Below, one piece after another: positions 1 through 10,606 of a stretch of DNA of 64,000 nt; positions within the stretch are counted from its first letter, which is position 1; each line of letters starts with the position of its first letter. The notes beneath the pieces are model-generated. The model saw nothing but the letters and a program-made list of their open reading frames with translations, ran no database searches and was not told the origin of the DNA. The stretch is from Silene latifolia. Lineage: Eukaryota; Streptophyta; Magnoliopsida; Caryophyllales; Caryophyllaceae. Location: NCBI RefSeq assembly GCF_048544455.1, contig NC_133536.1, forward strand, positions 28,274,152 to 28,338,151, given 5' to 3'. Made by a program: the position numbers and the translations under genes.

Positions 1-323
1 CATCTATCCATGATAGACCAGCAACGAGGCTCGTCATAGTGAGCAGGGTGAAGATCGAGACTGAATGTGTCGATTAAGGGTGGAATGAACACGGTAAAGA
101 GGTTATCGAGGGTGGTCCAAAACTTGTATAGATCATAGGGTGGAATGAACCATCGTTCGGTTGCATCGGCGGTATGTTTAACGATAAAACTAGTATTGGA
201 AACAGTAATGACGGCTTTATGAGTAAAGCCGACACGGGTTATTATGTTGGCGAAGATGTTGTTCGGAAGCGAGCTCCATCTACGATGCTGTCCATTAACG
301 ACTGGAACGGCTTCGCTCAACAT
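1..323 (-). CDS. F-box-like protein, N-terminal part, runs off the left edge
   Basis: The minus strand is open from an ATG at 323 to the window edge, about 107 codons with no stop. Near residues 16-30 it reads RWSSLPNNIFANIITRVG, which has the W-x-x-LP-x-x-x-x-x-x-I spacing of an F-box. A WFIPPYDLYKFW stretch near residue 60 is not a pattern I know. F-box proteins are substrate adaptors of SCF ubiquitin ligases in cytosol and nucleus, but the target-binding part lies outside the window. The ATG is the first in frame, and a 31-bp tandem duplication sits just upstream of it. The alternative is a pseudogene fragment, because one domain edge is weak evidence. Confidence 0.42.
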   Translation of the reverse strand, partial: MLSEAVPVVNGQHRRWSSLPNNIFANIITRVGFTHKAVITVSNTSFIVKHTADATERWFIPPYDLYKFWTTLDNLFTVFIPPLIDTFSLDLHPAHYDEPRCWSIMDR

Positions 324-324
324 T

Positions 325-386
325 GGATTTGTTGAATGTCTGAGCTTTTACTTAGGGATTTGTTGAATGTCTGAGCTTTTACTTAG
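325..386. repeat. 31-bp tandem duplication upstream of the F-box-like ORF
   Basis: Two adjacent copies of a 31-base unit starting GGATTTGTTGAATGTCTGAG. They lie immediately 5' of the minus-strand start codon at 323, so they would fall in its 5' leader or promoter. Confidence 0.85.
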
Positions 387-2209
387 GGGTCGGCGGCAGT
401 GTATGTCTAGGGTTTGGAGATTTGAGTATGTAGTATTACAATTTATATTAGGTTATGGTCGGTGAACGTAGTATTAGAATTTTAATACTTTATTTGACTA
501 TAATAGTTTTTATAGTCTAATATTGTATTTTAGAATAAAAAAATAAATTAAATTAAAAATTAAAAAAATTTATCATGGCCATCCTCTCTTTACTGGGTTC
601 GCATAATTTGACGTCTTTGGCCAAATTGTTGTGGATTCACTCCCAACGAAGCTCCATCTTACTCTAACCCGTCCGCCACCATCCACCACCCGTCCGCCGC
701 CTTCCTTACGCCACCGGCCATCAGTCGAACACACATATCCGCCTCCCAACGATGATCTTAATCGGGTTTGTTTCTCTCCACTTGTTTATTCGGTTCGGTT
801 CGATCCGACTCAATTCCAGTTGTTGTTGTTCGTAAAAGTAGTATCAACACCATTCACACGATTAGTAAACATGGGAGCTTCTGGCTAATTGAAGATTACT
901 AAATTAGTTTTGATTTCAATCTAATTCGATTACTGAATTAGGTTTGAATTATGGCTAATTCAATTACTAATTCATATTATGAGGAGGTAATCTGTTAGGG
1001 TCAATGGGGTATATGATGAAGATTTTTAGTTGAATTGGGTTGGTCTTACATCATAGTATCATATTAGTATCACAAATTCTTGTGTAAAACTGGTTAGTAT
1101 AATACCGTCTCACATGAGATCTAATTAATTTGCTATTTACACACATTTCCTCCTGCTATGTTTATTTAGCTCGTTTTCATATTTAATTTGTGCTCTTGGA
1201 GCGATTGTTTGAGCTTAGACCGCCTTGAAAGAGTTTTGTGTGCTTTTATGTCCTTTGTAGGATATGAAGTGGTTTTATCGTGGATTTTCCTTTTTTGTGA
1301 AGAATCCCGAATGAGGCGGAGCTATTTACGAGCCATGGAGCTAAAGACTGGCGTGCATAGTTTATTTTACAAGTTCCGACTCAAGGGGAACGAGTTTTAT
1401 CCCATTTCAAGTTCAAGTGAATAAACTACAACAAAGTTCATGCTCATGTATTTGCTTAAATCCGTCTTCTACAATGCTTTCTTGGAGACGGGTTTTTATA
1501 CCCATGCTACTATTTTGACAAGTTACATGCTAGTATAAAGATGAGTTCGAGCTAATGTTTCGCGCTATTTTAAGATTGGTTTTCATGCGCGAGAAATGAC
1601 GGAGTCATGCCCAAACGAACGTGCTGCTGCCCCGAGCCATTGCTCCCATGATGCTTGATGTTATGTGTTACATAGGGCTAGCCACCACCTGACAATCAGA
1701 GTTGCGTACATATCGTATTTTAAGATTGGTTTTTGTTCTAAGCTTAAGACGGTTTATATGCTGAAGTTTATAGCGGTCTATGTGTGTTTGTGGTAGGAAC
1801 AAGAGAGTGTGGCATAGTTCAGGAAATTGTTTAGCATCAGTGTATTAATATGAATATTTGCGATAATTGTATTAGGTCGATGAATGATTTTTATGTATCA
1901 CAATTCCATTCAAGCTGTCATTTTTTCCCATCATCAATTCTTGAATAAGAATGTGTTTTGTATTCTTGAATAAGAATGTATTTTGTACTCTTTTTCTGTG
2001 AATCGATTTTCTTCTTGTTTTTTTTGGGTACCTAACTAATGTTATGTCATAGTTTCGCAATCACATTATGAACAATATTACCGCCGTATTTCAATAGTCT
2101 TATCCTTGTATTTTAAACTAAAAAACAAAATTTGAAGTATTTTTAATTTTTTACCTAAAATTTAGAAGTCACATTACAAAGCATACATGTAACTATAAAA
2201 TCTGAATGA
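387..2209. other. Unassigned DNA; possible untranslated exons
   Basis: No gene could be supported. Around 590-760 there is C-rich, proline-coding sequence followed by a pyrimidine-rich stretch. Around 1140-1440 there is a TTTGTAG acceptor-like site followed by an 80-codon open stretch. These could be exons of a plus-strand host gene, but no domain, consistent splice pair or repeat boundary was recognised. The rest is AT-rich. Confidence 0.3.
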
Positions 2210-2219
2210 CTTGTAGTCC

Positions 2220-2896
2220 GGGAAAGTGGTAAACTAGCCCCTTAAGTTTGCATCAATGTGAGAATAACCCCCTTAACTTTATTTTGGTGTAAACAACCCC
2301 CATAACTTTGTAATAAAGTGAAATCAAGCCCCTATCACTTTTCCGGTCAAAATCTCGCCGGATTGTTAATTTCTCACCAATATCTCACCCATATTACGTA
2401 TAATTGCTCATAATTTAACACTCATTTAGTCTAAATCTCTGAATCATCTTCAACAATGGAACTCTCCCGCTCGCTTCTTTAAGAATAAATTTATTTATTT
2501 ATTTGGCAAAGTTGAGAAAAGGAAAAAAGAAGCGATAATGTTGGTGTTGAGTGTTCTGGGAGATAGACAAGACGCCAGGGAGAGAGAAAGTCACATGTAG
2601 GAGTGGTAGGACATATGAATTGTTGGATAATGTGCTAAAATAAGGCGTATAAATCTTGCGGATACATGCATTTGTATAAGTATATAGAGTAGAAAGGGTG
2701 AAAATTATACGTAATATGTACAACATATGAGATATTGGTGAGAAATTGGCAATCCGGCGAGATTTTGACCGAAAAAGTAGAAGGGAGCTTGATTTCACTT
2801 TAGAGCAAAGGTATGGGGGTTATTTACACCAAAATAAAGTTAAGGGGGTTATTCTCACATTAATGCAAACTTAAGGGGCTAGTTTACCACTTCCCC
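2220..2896. mobile_element. Mutator-like MITE with long terminal inverted repeats and 10-bp TSD
   Basis: A 677-bp element flanked by CTTGTAGTCC at 2210-2219 and 2897-2906. The ends are inverted copies: GGGAAAGTGGTAAACT at the left against GGGGAAGTGGTAAACT from the right end. The inversion extends about 170 bp, through the blocks around 2250-2390 and 2725-2880. Long TIRs with a 9-10-bp duplication are the signature of Mutator-like elements. No transposase is present, so it is non-autonomous; the short open frame inside is not gene-like. Confidence 0.85.
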
Positions 2897-2986
2897 CTTG
2901 TAGTCCAAAAGGAGCAGTAATATCTGCACATATTAAAAAATTACTAACTAAAAATACAGTAAATTCTTAGTGTTGTCGTATTTAAT

Positions 2987-4377
2987 AAAAATTGCTAAAG
3001 ATCGCCCCTATATTACTCATCTCGCCCCTAATATTCATTTCACTTTCCAATTTTGCCCTTTACTCTAAAACATTCTCAAAACTAATTTTTATCGGTAATT
3101 TAAAATACGAGTGACGGTGACCCATTTTACGATAATTATTAATCAAGCACGATTAAATTTGAAACAAAATTGACGATTAGAAACGTAAAAACTTCAAACG
3201 ATCATAACTTTGTGTGCTCGGGTGTTCGATTTTGACGAATTTTTTTTTCAAACCACTTAACTCGACGAGACGAACGCAATGGTAAAAAAAATAAAAATTG
3301 AAAAGCGGGCCCATTTGTGTGAAAAACACGAACTGACCTAGGCCGGTTCATGCAGTTTACATGAACCAGCCTTGGCCAGTTCGTGTAAATGACACGAATG
3401 GGCCTAGGCCAGCTCATGTGGATTACACGAATTGGCCCGGGCTGGTTTGTGTAAACCACATGAATCGGCCTAGGTCAATTCGTGTTTTTTACACGAATGG
3501 ACCATTTCTCAATTTTTTTTCCATTGCGTTTGTCTCGTCGAGTTAAGTGATTTGAAAAAAAAAAAATCATCAAAATCGGACACCCGAGCACAAAGTTATG
3601 ATCGTTTGAAGTTTTTTGGTTCTTTATTCGTCAAATTTTGTCCAATTTAAATCGCTATTTCGTATTTTTTTGAGACGGTTTTGTTTTTGTTAATTTAATT
3701 AGTAATAAAATTGACGATTAGAAACGTAAAAACTTCAAACGATCATAACTTTGTGCTCGGGTGTCCGATTTTGATGAATTTTTTTTTCAAATCACTTAAC
3801 TCGACGAGACGAGCGCAATGGTAAAAAAATTGAAAAGCGGGCCCATTCGTGTGAAAAACACGAACTGTCCTTGGCCGGCTCATGTGGTTTACATGAACCA
3901 GCCTTGGCCAGTTCATGTAAATCACACGAATGGGCCTAGGCCAGTTCATGTGGATTACACGAATTGGCCCGGGCTGGTTCGTGTAAACCACATGAATCGG
4001 CCTAGGTCAATTCGTGTTTTTTACACGAATAGACCATTTCTCATTTTTTTTGTTTTTTTTCCATTGCGTTCGTCTCGTCGAGTTAAGTGATTTGAAAAAA
4101 ACATTCGTCAAAATCGGACACCCGAGCGCACAAAGTTATGACCGTTTGAAGTTTTTTGGTTCTTTATTCGTCAAATTTTGTCCAATTTAAATCGCTATTT
4201 CGTATTATTTTGAGACGGTTTTGTTTTTGTTAATTTATGAAACGGTTTTTTTAAAATTTTAAATTTAAAATAAAAAATGAGTAAAACGAAAGGTATATGG
4301 GGTTTTTATTACACAGGGGTAAAAATGTAATATTTAGGGATGAGATGAGTAAAAGTAGGGACGATTTTTAGCAAACC
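2987..4377. mobile_element. Foldback Mutator-like element built of palindromic cassettes
   Basis: A 1391-bp element flanked by CGTATTTAAT at 2977-2986 and 4378-4387. Its ends are inverted and similar (TTGCTAAAGATCGCCCC at the left, TTGCTAAAAATCGTCCC from the right), continuing into CCCTAATATT-type sequence. The inside is two direct copies of a cassette of about 540 bp, each itself an inverted repeat. No transposase. TSD length and TIRs point to a Mutator-like non-autonomous element. Confidence 0.8.
3169..4228. repeat. Two palindromic cassettes with a 33-bp palindromic minisatellite core
   Basis: Cassette 1 starts at 3169 and cassette 2 at 3709, both with ATTGACGATTAGAAACG. In each, the left arm (AACTTCAAACGATCATAAC, CTTAACTCGACGAGACGA) returns inverted on the right (GTTATGATCGTTTGAAG, TCGTCTCGTCGAGTTAAG). 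Between the arms lie about six copies of a 33-bp unit made of ACACGAA, a GGCC-rich middle and TTCGTGT, each unit nearly self-complementary. Frames across it read as 11-residue repeats on both strands; this is a by-product of the satellite, not a protein. Confidence 0.85.
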
Positions 4378-4712
4378 CGTATTTAATGCTTATAGGATGT
4401 GCAAACTAAATTCTCAAGTTCAAAAAGTCCATACTATTTTAAGATAATCCGCTACCATTGTTTCGGTAAAAATGATCCAACAAAGTAAGAACAAAATTTA
4501 AATATTCACTTGGAGCCTTGGAGGATAAGCATGTATCAATGTATCATATCACCCAGGAGCAATACTTATTCAGTGAGAAACTTGTTCGTTGTCATGCACT
4601 CATGCATTCGCATTGATATAGGCTTCCTCAATTACAAATATCCAAATCTGATCAAAATAGTAACCATGATGATTAGTCGGTAGCTGAGACCTCTTAGAAC
4701 CAAAGACATTTA

Positions 4713-5431
4713 GTATGTGTTTGACCAGATTTTTAAAAGTGTTTTTTCACGATATATACACAAATTAGAACAAACACCAATTTTTAGAAAACTAAAACTA
4801 CTTTTTTTTTAATCCCAACATCAAATTTGACCCCTAGAAATAGAAACAGCAAATAGTTACTTCTGTTTCTACTTCTGTTTCTTATTTCCTTTTAAGGTCT
4901 GATTGCAAAATCCTAGCAAGACTCTTCCCTATGTTTTATGATCTCATACTATAGTACAATTTTGAAGTATATGAACATGTCCAATTTACAAGCTACTATT
5001 TCTTATACTCCATATATTTTTATTTCTCCGTCTTAACATTATAACAGGCCAACTATCATACTATTTGAGCATATAAGATAATTTTTTTGCATTTTCCCAT
5101 ACATTCTGTTTTTGTCTTAATCTAATTACTTGACTTGACTCATGCCCGAGACAGATAAACCCGTCTTAAATAAGAATTTGGTAATTATAATGTGTTTTTA
5201 TAATATTAATGATAATACTATAAAAGGCGATACTCTATTTTATAGATATATTAATTTTTACAGTGTTAAAATCACTTTTTTAAACAAGTTAGGCCAAACA
5301 TTAAAAAGTTATTAAAAGTACTTTTATTATAAGTTTAACCAAACATGCCCCAATTTCTAGAAAAAGGAGTTTTTGGAAAATCACTTTTGAAAAACAAAAA
5401 CCGTGTTCTAAAAACTTGACCAAACATGCTC
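4713..5431. mobile_element. Tourist-like (PIF/Harbinger) element, TSD TTA
   Basis: Ends are inverted: GTATGTGTTTGACCAGATTT at the left and GAGCATGTTTGGTCAAGTTT from the right, flanked by TTA on both sides (4710-4712 and 5432-5434). The 3-bp TTA duplication and the TGTTTGG-type terminus are typical of PIF/Harbinger MITEs. It is 719 bp, AT-rich, and carries no transposase frame. Confidence 0.75.
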
Positions 5432-5629
5432 TTACAGATGAAATACTACAATGTAGGCACAAGGTTATTTAGATTATAGTTAAACTAGGTTTGGTGCCCG
5501 CTACGCCCGGCTACCTTTATTTACCATTTAAATTTGATTTTCTATAAAATAGGATTCGTTAAACTTGGTTAACACATACATTTACAATTTATATCTTGAA
5601 ATTATTTAATCAACAAATCATGAGACATG

Positions 5630-6050
5630 TTCACCACCCCGCTATTAATATTATTACTTTCACTACACCCTCTGTAAATATTATTATGTTCACTACTTTT
5701 TCGGTTACTGTTGTTTGTTTAACTACTCTGCTATTTTTACGGTTAACCCGTTAGTTTTGTCAAACTCATATATTTAAATAAATTATTAATATTTTCTTAA
5801 AATAGAATTGTTAGTTAATTTTGTATACTCTCTCCGTTGTTCCTAGTGTTACTTTCATTACATCTGTTGTGACTACTATTACTTTAACTTCGCCCGCCGT
5901 CATTATTTTTTCTTTCACTACTCCCGCATTTATTATTATTAATTTTACTACTCCTGTTGCTGCTAGTATGACTTTCATTACTCTCGTTGCTATTATTGTT
6001 GCTTTTACAACTCACATGGTGGTTACTATCATAGTAGTTGATTATCTAGT
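5630..6050. repeat. Degenerate minisatellite inside Helitron H1
   Basis: Loose repeats of about 25-35 bp on the theme TTACTTTCACTACTCCCGC plus ATTATT-rich spacer. The open frame across this block codes only for a T/I/V-rich low-complexity string, so I do not call a gene. Confidence 0.6.
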
Positions 6051-6271
6051 TGTATTAAAGTTATATATTTAAATAAATCTGAAATATTAGATTAGAATAT
6101 TATTTAAGAGCAATCATTATTATTTACTAATTAAATTACAAATCTAATGAATTATGGAATATTATATTTTTTGGAAATCTAAATTGATTTATTTATCTTT
6201 AAATAGTTTCCAAAATATAACATACTTATATTATATTTGTGTATGTTCAATAATTAATATCTTTATACTAA

Positions 6272-7121
6272 CTAGGTTTGATGCCCGGCTTCGCCCGGGC
6301 TACCTTTTATTACCGTTAAATTTTATTTTCAATGAAATAAACTATATTGGAGGTGTTTAACTCACACGTTTACTATTAGTAATATATTTTTCTATAGCAT
6401 ATCTTGTAATTATGATGAAATGTAAAATTTATTTTCAAATTATGAGACACATTCATCGCCCGCTATTAATATTATTACTTTCACGACATTCTTTGTTAAT
6501 ATCATTACGTTCACTACTCCCATGGTTACTATTGTTTCTTTTACTAATTCCTCTATTTTTTTCTATTAAATTCATTATTCCCGTTAATTTTATCCGGCCT
6601 ATATTTAAATAAATAAAATATTTCCTTGAGTCGATTGATTATTTAATTGTTCATACTTTTTCTCATTGTTATCACTGTTACTTTCACTACATTCGTTGTT
6701 ACATTCACTACTCACACTGTCATTATTATAACTGTCACTACTCTCACATTAATACTGTTAAATTTTTATTAATCTCGTTGCTACTACTATTACTTTGACT
6801 ACATTTAATTAAATTTATAATTTTATGATGATACTAATTAATTCCATAAGCGGAGCATGTTAATTTTAAGGAAAATTACTATATTATTGTGTTTTCTAAA
6901 ATTAATTACTTTAATTTAATGTAGTTTCCATAAGTATTCTTCATCAAGGCATCTTTATATTATACTTTTAACCCAAACTATATAGTATTTGCATTGAGAT
7001 CCCTTAATCAGGTCCATCACACGGTGCTAGTGATTTAAAACTATATAGTATAATTAATTTGTATAACTTTCTTTAATTACATTGAAGTCCTTTGGTTTCT
7101 GGATTTAATATATAGTATTGA
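6272..7121 (-). mobile_element. Helitron H2, nested in H1
   Basis: CTAG at 6272-6275 is followed, in plus orientation, by the GCCCGGCTTCGCCCGGGC hairpin, which is the minus-strand 3' terminus. The other end reads ATATATAGTATTGA at 7121, so the minus strand starts TCAATAC. It is flanked by A 6271 and T 7122. The 850-bp element has the same internal minisatellite (about 6455-6790) and no coding capacity. Confidence 0.82.
6455..6790. repeat. Degenerate minisatellite inside Helitron H2
   Basis: Same ACTTTCACTACTCCC/ATTATT theme as in H1 and H3. It marks the three Helitrons as one family and accounts for the short hydrophobic open frame here. Confidence 0.55.
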
Positions 7122-7340
7122 TTAATACCATAAGTGGGTCTGTTTATTTTAAGGAAACTCGCCATATTCTGGTATTCTTTAAATTTATATTTCAACCAAA
7201 ACTATATAATATTTACATTGAAGTCCTTTGTTCAGGTCCATCGCATAGTGTTATGATTAAAAACTATATATTATAATTCATTTGTATAGATTTATTTAAT
7301 TACATTGAAGTCCCTTGGTTTCTGGAATTAATATATAGTA

Positions 7341-8394
7341 CTAGTATTGGTGCCCGGCTTCGCCCGGGCTACCTCTACTTACCATTATATTTTTATTTAA
7401 ATTAAATAAAATTACTTAAAGTTGCATAACCCATAAATTTATCATTAATATATTTTTCTATGACATATCCTAAAATTACGATGAAATAAATTTTTAGACA
7501 AATTCTCTAATCCCGCTATTAATATTTTACTCTTATTAATGAAACAATAGTAATAACATTTCACTACTTGCCCGTAATCATTGTTACTTTCATTACTCCC
7601 GCCGTAGTTATTGTTACAGTTACTACTTTGCCGCATTAATATTGATAATTTCATTACTCCCGCCGTAATTATCGTTACTTTCACTATTGCCGCATTAATA
7701 TTGATTATTTCACTACTCCCGTTGTTTCTACCACTTTCACTAATCTCGATGATAATATTGTTACTTTTACTATTCAAATGAGTGATTACTATCATATAAC
7801 TATATCCAATGTTAGTACAATTCTTTTCTTTACTGACGAAATTACTTTTACTACTTAGGCATGTAATTTTAAGAGAATTATATATATTTATATAAATATA
7901 TTACATATGTGCAGTAAATAAAATAGAAAGAATTATGCAATATTATATATTATGGAATCTAACTTGAATTATTTATAACCTACTTATATTATATTTTTGT
8001 ATGTTAAATAATTAACATTTCTATACATCTAAATTTAGTATATAATTTTATGATGATAATAATTAATACCATAAGTGTGCATTTTTATACTAATTAATTA
8101 CTTTCTTTTAAGGAAATTTAATTATTTTATTTTAAGGAAATTGACCATCTTAATTAATTATTTTATTTTAAGGAAACTGACCATGTTTTAGTCTCTTACA
8201 AATGTTTAGGAAAATTACTAAACTTCTATATAATTTAATTTTAACCCAAACTATATAATATTTGCATTGAGATCCCTTAATCGGGTCCATCACACGGTGC
8301 TAGTGATTTAAAACTATATAGTATAATTAATTTGTATAACTTTCTTTAATTACATTGAAGTCCCTTGGTTTCTGGATTTAATATATAGTATTGA
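7341..8394 (-). mobile_element. Helitron H3, inserted four bases from the 5' end of H1
   Basis: CTAG at 7341-7344 with the GCCCGGCTTCGCCCGGGC hairpin next to it forms the minus-strand 3' end. TATAGTATTGA at 8394 gives the minus-strand start TCAATAC. It is flanked by A 7340 and T 8395. Removing it rejoins ATATATAGTA with TTGA|T, which is the 5' terminus of H1, so the insertion fell inside that terminus. 1054 bp, no genes. Confidence 0.82.
7510..7790. repeat. Degenerate minisatellite inside Helitron H3
   Basis: The clearest array of the three: repeated CACTACTCCCGCCGT and TGCCGCATTAATATTGAT blocks. The minus-strand open frame of about 116 codons is N/I/S-rich repeat translation, not a gene. 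Confidence 0.6.
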
Positions 8395-8398
8395 TTGA

Positions 8399-8771
8399 TG
8401 GCATACTTATATACTCTGTAGGTTTTATATTAGGACTCATACTACAATTATGTCTAACTAAACATATGCAATAAGAGGTTAGACTATCATTGACAAAATT
8501 AAAGAAACAACCTTAAGTAAGTATCCTGGATAAAAGTCGTATAGTTGTCCTCCTATTTTCAATGAGATAGTAACGGACACACATAAGCAAGATGACCGTA
8601 ATTTTCTCTCTTATAAATTACTTGGCACAAGTACAAATCTAATCTAATAGACAACCAAGTCGAATTTGTAATCTTACGAAGATAACGTTTTACGTACTTG
8701 AGAGTTATATACACTACGATTGGCATGAACTCGTTAACTAAGCCCAAAACCATAGTATAGTTCAGCACAAA
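8399..8771. other. AT-rich spacer, nothing recognised
   Basis: Flanking DNA between the Helitron nest and the Cassandra LTR. Short open frames only, with no domain, repeat or splice signals that I can support. Confidence 0.4.
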
Positions 8772-9056
8772 TGTAACACTCTACTGAACTGAATACGTTA
8801 TTTGGGTGGGGTAACTCTTTAAAAAGGTTCATTGATTGGCTTAAAATCTGACTAGTTTTTAAAGGGATTAAAAGTACTACTCATATCAACAAAGTGCACT
8901 TTCTTTTCTGGTTATCCATACAAAAGAACTCCACAGTTAAGCGTGCTTGCCTGAGAGTAGTCTCAAGTCCCGTGTTGATCTGTGGGCCATGTACACAACC
9001 TGACAAGCTACCGTGAATGATCGCTCCTGACCCTAAATTTGGACCGGGGTGTTACA
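8772..9056 (+). mobile_element. Cassandra-type solo LTR with 5S-rRNA-like block
   Basis: The element begins TGTAACAC and ends GTGTTACA, 285 bp, flanked by ACAAA on both sides (8767-8771 and 9057-9061). Inside, 8927-8980 reads AACTCCACAGTTAAGCGTGC and then GAGAGTAGT and CCCGTGTTG. This follows the plant 5S rRNA order: box A at 8935-8949 (AGTTAAGCGTGCTTG), then the intermediate element at 8953-8961. LTRs carrying 5S promoter sequence define Cassandra TRIM retrotransposons. There is no second LTR, primer site or internal region, so this is a solo LTR left by LTR recombination. It is not a 5S gene: box C and the ends are missing. Confidence 0.85.
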
Positions 9057-9061
9057 ACAAA

Positions 9062-9995
9062 TTTCAATCAGCATACAGATTGATTGGTAGTTATAACTCC
9101 CTTTCTTTCCACATCAAGTATACCGAATTCACACCCGAAGTACTCATCAACACATTTGACCATTACTCTTATCTTTCGTATGCCAACTCGATCCTATACA
9201 GCTCCAAATTTAGTATAGGATGTACCTAAAATTGGAGTTTTTAATCGGATTAAGAGATACATAGCTTCATAATTTGGCTTAAGGAGTCGAGGCAGAGCCA
9301 TTGAAAATGAAATTTTTGTATACAATATTATTTTACATATGCCACCAAAAAATTACAATATGTACTCATAAAACATACCTTGGTTATAAAAGTGAGCAAA
9401 TGATAGTCCTTTGTTAGTAAGGCAACGAATTTAAAGATGAGAAATTGGAGTTTCTGCAAAAATAATTGATCTATGGCAAAAAAATTACATATGCGCAAAT
9501 GAAAAACTGAAAATTGGACGGGCCCTAATCACATGTCGTTTCTACCTAGAGTAGAATGAAAAATTAAAGTGTAGAGAAATAGCTATGGCGTAGAGTCGTA
9601 GAGAATAATTAGCCATGAAGTTGTTACTTGAGCTTAGGAAGACTGAGCATCACAAATTCACCGAAACATTAAGCTATCTCAAGATACACAAATGACTTAT
9701 TGATTCAAACATTAGTGAGCCTCTTTAAGTCGGGTATATGGGTCTTAAGATTAAAACGTGTCAAATATACACCTACTTAAATTATAGACTATCATTCCCT
9801 AATGAGTTAAGCCTAAGATAAGGACCCCAACTTTACTTCTTTTTCTAGTTAAGGACTTGTAAGAATATATTTTTCGGTCAAGGACCTCTATCCCTAAACC
9901 GTCAATTCTAAGTTAAACATCTATATGTGGAAAGCTATCAACTAAAAACAACACATTTATTAGTTGACTTCCAAAGTCTACAAACTCCATCGTAC
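9062..9995. other. AT-rich spacer, nothing recognised
   Basis: No coding, repeat or terminal structure that I could support. A stretch at 9815-9920 with paired TTAAGGAC/TCAAGGACC phrases faintly resembles 21130-21225 and could be MITE debris. Confidence 0.3.
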
Positions 9996-10012
9996 ATAAT
10001 TGTTGCTATATT

Positions 10013-10589
10013 TTTTTTTTTTTACGGGCACAGCCCGGGACTAAGGAATTAAACGAGGAGTGGTAACACCCATAATATCTTCGCGGAGAATGGATCGAAG
10101 AGCAGCTGGGGGAGCATCAATATGAGTAACGGTTGTAGACGACATGACCCCTTGATTGGCTAACCAATCACTTGCTTTGTTAGCTTCTCGAAAAACATGT
10201 AGTAGCTTAACTTTCCATCCGGGATCTCGGATTAACTCCTTACTCCGATTGACGAGATGACGAGAGCAAAAACACTTCATATCCTCCAAAATCAGTTTTA
10301 CACAAGTAGCATTGTCCATATGAACGAGGAGCTTGTCGATATGAAGTGTTTTTGCTCTTTCGAGCCCAGCAACTAAAGCGAGCATTTCCGCTCGCATCGA
10401 AGTACATACCCCACCAAAAAAACAAATAAGCCGAGATAAAGTTACCGGTTTCGTCCCTAATCACCCCTCCGCATCCCGCTGGACCCGGATTCCCTTTAGA
10501 CGCGCCATCCGTATTTAGGAGACACCACCCCATAAGGAGGAGGATGCCATCATATGTAAACTTCACTACGAATCGAACCAGGACTTGGG
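10013..10589 (-). mobile_element. 5'-truncated LINE insertion with 17-bp TSD
   Basis: Perfect direct repeats ATAATTGTTGCTATATT flank the segment at 9996-10012 and 10590-10606. Inside the left repeat is a poly(T) run (10011-10023), which is the poly(A) tail of a minus-strand copy. The only coding content is the RNase H tail of a non-LTR retrotransposon. Truncation at the 5' side, the A-tail and the long TSD together show target-primed reverse transcription. Confidence 0.9.
10041..10566 (-). pseudogene. LINE RNase H domain, frameshifted
   Basis: Two overlapping minus-strand frames, 10566-10240 and 10397-10041, together give a plant LINE-type RNase H. The first has LNTDGASKGNPGPAGCGGVI (first catalytic Asp). 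The second has MRAEMLALVAGLERA (catalytic Glu) and DNATCVKLIL (Asp), ending HVFREANKASDWLANQG. The frame changes near 10390, so no continuous protein is made. Upstream RT is absent because the insertion is 5'-truncated. Confidence 0.85.
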
Positions 10590-10606
10590 ATAATTGTTGC
10601 TATATT

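Larger units (their letters stand above)
5485..8398 (-). mobile_element. Helitron H1, minus strand, host of two further Helitrons
   Basis: The minus-strand 3' end is a GCCCGGGCG-type hairpin followed by a short spacer and CTAG, read from plus 5485 upward. The 5' end, TCAATACTATATATTAA-like, is reconstituted at 8398 once H3 is removed. It lies between A (5484) and T (8399), as expected for A|T insertion. Net length without H2 and H3 is about 1010 bp, close to theirs. No Rep/helicase gene, so it is non-autonomous. Confidence 0.75.

Noticed and set aside
1188..1424. 78-codon frame as a gene
   Set aside because: No domain and uncertain splice context; kept only as unassigned sequence.
3202..4090. 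Four overlapping frames with regular 11-residue repeats (TNxPxPxRV)
   Set aside because: Both strands give the same kind of repeat because the DNA is a palindromic 33-bp satellite; no start context or other support for a protein.
8927..8980. 5S rRNA gene
   Set aside because: Only box A and part of the intermediate element remain, and the block lies inside a 285-bp LTR with its own target duplication.
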